Assembly: GCA_963575745.1 (NCBI GenBank) | Contig: CAUYUJ010016138.1 | Location: 1 to 64,000 of the forward strand | DNA: 64,000 nucleotides | Reading direction: 5' to 3' | Origin: Prorocentrum cordatum | Taxonomy: Eukaryota > Sar > Dinophyceae > Prorocentrales > Prorocentraceae | Shown here: positions 63,085 to 64,000 of the stretch, piece by piece | Layout: each line of letters starts with the position of its first letter | Position numbering within the stretch: the stretch's first letter is position 1 | Program-made: the position numbers and the translations under genes | The notes under the pieces: generated by a model | The model's database searches: none | The model's input: only the letters and a program-made list of their open reading frames with translations | What the model was told of the DNA's origin: nothing

Positions 63085-63215
63085 GATTGGCGCATACGCA
63101 TGCCCACATACACACATATATGTATATATACATCTATATATATATATATATTCATATATACATATATACATATATACATATATCCATATACACATATATC
63201 TATATGCATTCATGC
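63085..63215. repeat. TA-rich microsatellite
   Basis: ATAT, CATATA and ACATAT units. Confidence 0.95.
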
Positions 63216-63269
63216 GTGCGTATCATGGAAGGTTTCTTGACGCCGCCCCTAGAATGCAACGCGAATGCG

Positions 63270-63641
63270 ATCCCACTTGGGCCAGGTTCGCGCTGGGCGC
63301 GCCCGCCCCTTTTCCCCGCCATCGGACAGAAAAGCACGACTGTCGTGTTTTGTGGATCTGACGGCATGAAATCAAAGGTTGCTCAGAAGCGCGACAAGAC
63401 TCCTGTCGGACTGCAAGCGAACAGGTGGCGGCCGGCGCGCATCGCCTGGAAGAGGAGTGGCGGGCACATGCGCCAAGTCCCTTTTTCCATTGACGCTCGC
63501 TCGCCGACGGCAAACCCACCGTCAACCCAGCAGACCCAGACCCCCGTGAATCAAGATTGGTGCATGATGCTCGTTCTGTATGGTTTTTTTGGGAGGCCTT
63601 CACCTTTGCGTTTCACGGTGCATTGTTATTGTGTATTGTAG
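63270..63641 (+). CDS. Open segment, paralogue of 61880-62330
   Basis: The plus frame reads STTVVFCGSDGMKSKVAQKR, DKTPVGLQANRWRPARIAWK and SIDARSPTANPPSTQQTQT and stops at 63639. It is the better preserved of the two copies. Domain not recognised; it may be an exon or an element fragment. Confidence 0.35.
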   Translation: MPLGPGSRWARPPLFPAIGQKSTTVVFCGSDGMKSKVAQKRDKTPVGLQANRWRPARIAWKRSGGHMRQVPFSIDARSPTANPPSTQQTQTPVNQDWCMMLVLYGFFGRPSPLRFTVHCYCVL

Positions 63642-64000
63642 TAACAAATGTTTTGGCTCTCTTTGGTTGATTGCGCGTGGCAGCGTCGGCGATTCCAGGG
63701 GAGAGCTGAGGAGGGGAGGGTAATTCTCAGAAGGCTCGGCAGTCCACCGGCCTCCTGGAAAGTTTCCTAAGCCTTCCTCGAAGACGCAGAAAGAACATCT
63801 CAGATGGCCAGGCCGCTTTTGAGAAGCCCCGCCGCCTTTGAGGAGAAGGCCTTCTCCATCTCACTCCCCCCTCTCGCTCGCCGCCGCCGATGAGTCCTCG
63901 AAAGGGGGGGAAGGGAAAGGGGGGTTACCAAATGTGCTGCATGCAGCTGGTGTCCGCCCCGCCGCCGGGCCCATCTCTCGATACGTTGGTGCCTCCTGGC
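63642..64000. other. Window end without a supported feature
   Basis: Mixed sequence with AGAAGGC and CCTTCTC words. Nothing recognised. Confidence 0.4.

Overview
The window reads as nuclear DNA of a dinoflagellate. The best evidence is at 14867-14903: a 22-nt sequence matching the dinoflagellate trans-spliced leader at 21 positions, followed directly by a 15-nt truncated second copy. That arrangement is the known mark of mRNAs that were trans-spliced, reverse-transcribed, reinserted and trans-spliced again. Other signs agree: high GC, long unidirectional multi-exon genes, introns with non-GT starts flanked by direct repeats, very abundant microsatellites, and large multi-copy lineage-specific gene families. 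Species cannot be fixed from this sequence. No bacterial operon, CRISPR array, rRNA or confident tRNA is visible.

Layout. 0.2-0.6 kb: 12-bp satellite. 1-5.1 kb (+): a decayed transposase-like gene followed by a decayed methyltransferase-like FAG/CSTW/EQP domain. 5.1-8.8 kb: repeats and low-complexity DNA with one foldback element. 8.8-11.5 kb (+): a tyrosine recombinase gene with all catalytic residues, split by a 341-bp inverted-repeat element whose removal restores the frame exactly. 12-16.7 kb: direct repeats, microsatellites and the spliced-leader relic. 16.8 to about 32-34 kb (-): exons of a very large gene, gene A, ending in a coiled-coil array of about 70 nine-residue repeats. 33-39 kb: mostly repeats. 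39.2-51.2 kb (-): gene B, a large multi-exon gene whose last four exons can be joined in frame. 51.4-54.1 kb: a cluster of near-perfect hairpins and a short (-) gene end, gene C. 55.3-56.5 kb (+): an intact SAM-dependent methyltransferase. 57-64 kb: CCAAGAGG-type repeats, diverged duplications and another foldback element.

The recurring theme is inverted-repeat DNA in and between genes. Near-perfect hairpins with arms of about 27 bp and loops of 1-5 nt recur with unrelated sequences. One makes up nearly all of a 60-bp intron, one lies in a 693-bp intron, and longer TIR elements sit at TA sites, one of them inside a gene. This fits intron-forming (introner-like) or MITE-type elements, but that reading is inference. 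Several otherwise open frames carry single-base frameshifts or single stops, so both pseudogenisation and assembly error must be considered. Exon limits are read by eye from frame, codon pattern and AG sites and are approximate unless stated. Family resemblances rest on general knowledge of dinoflagellate predicted proteins and were not searched.
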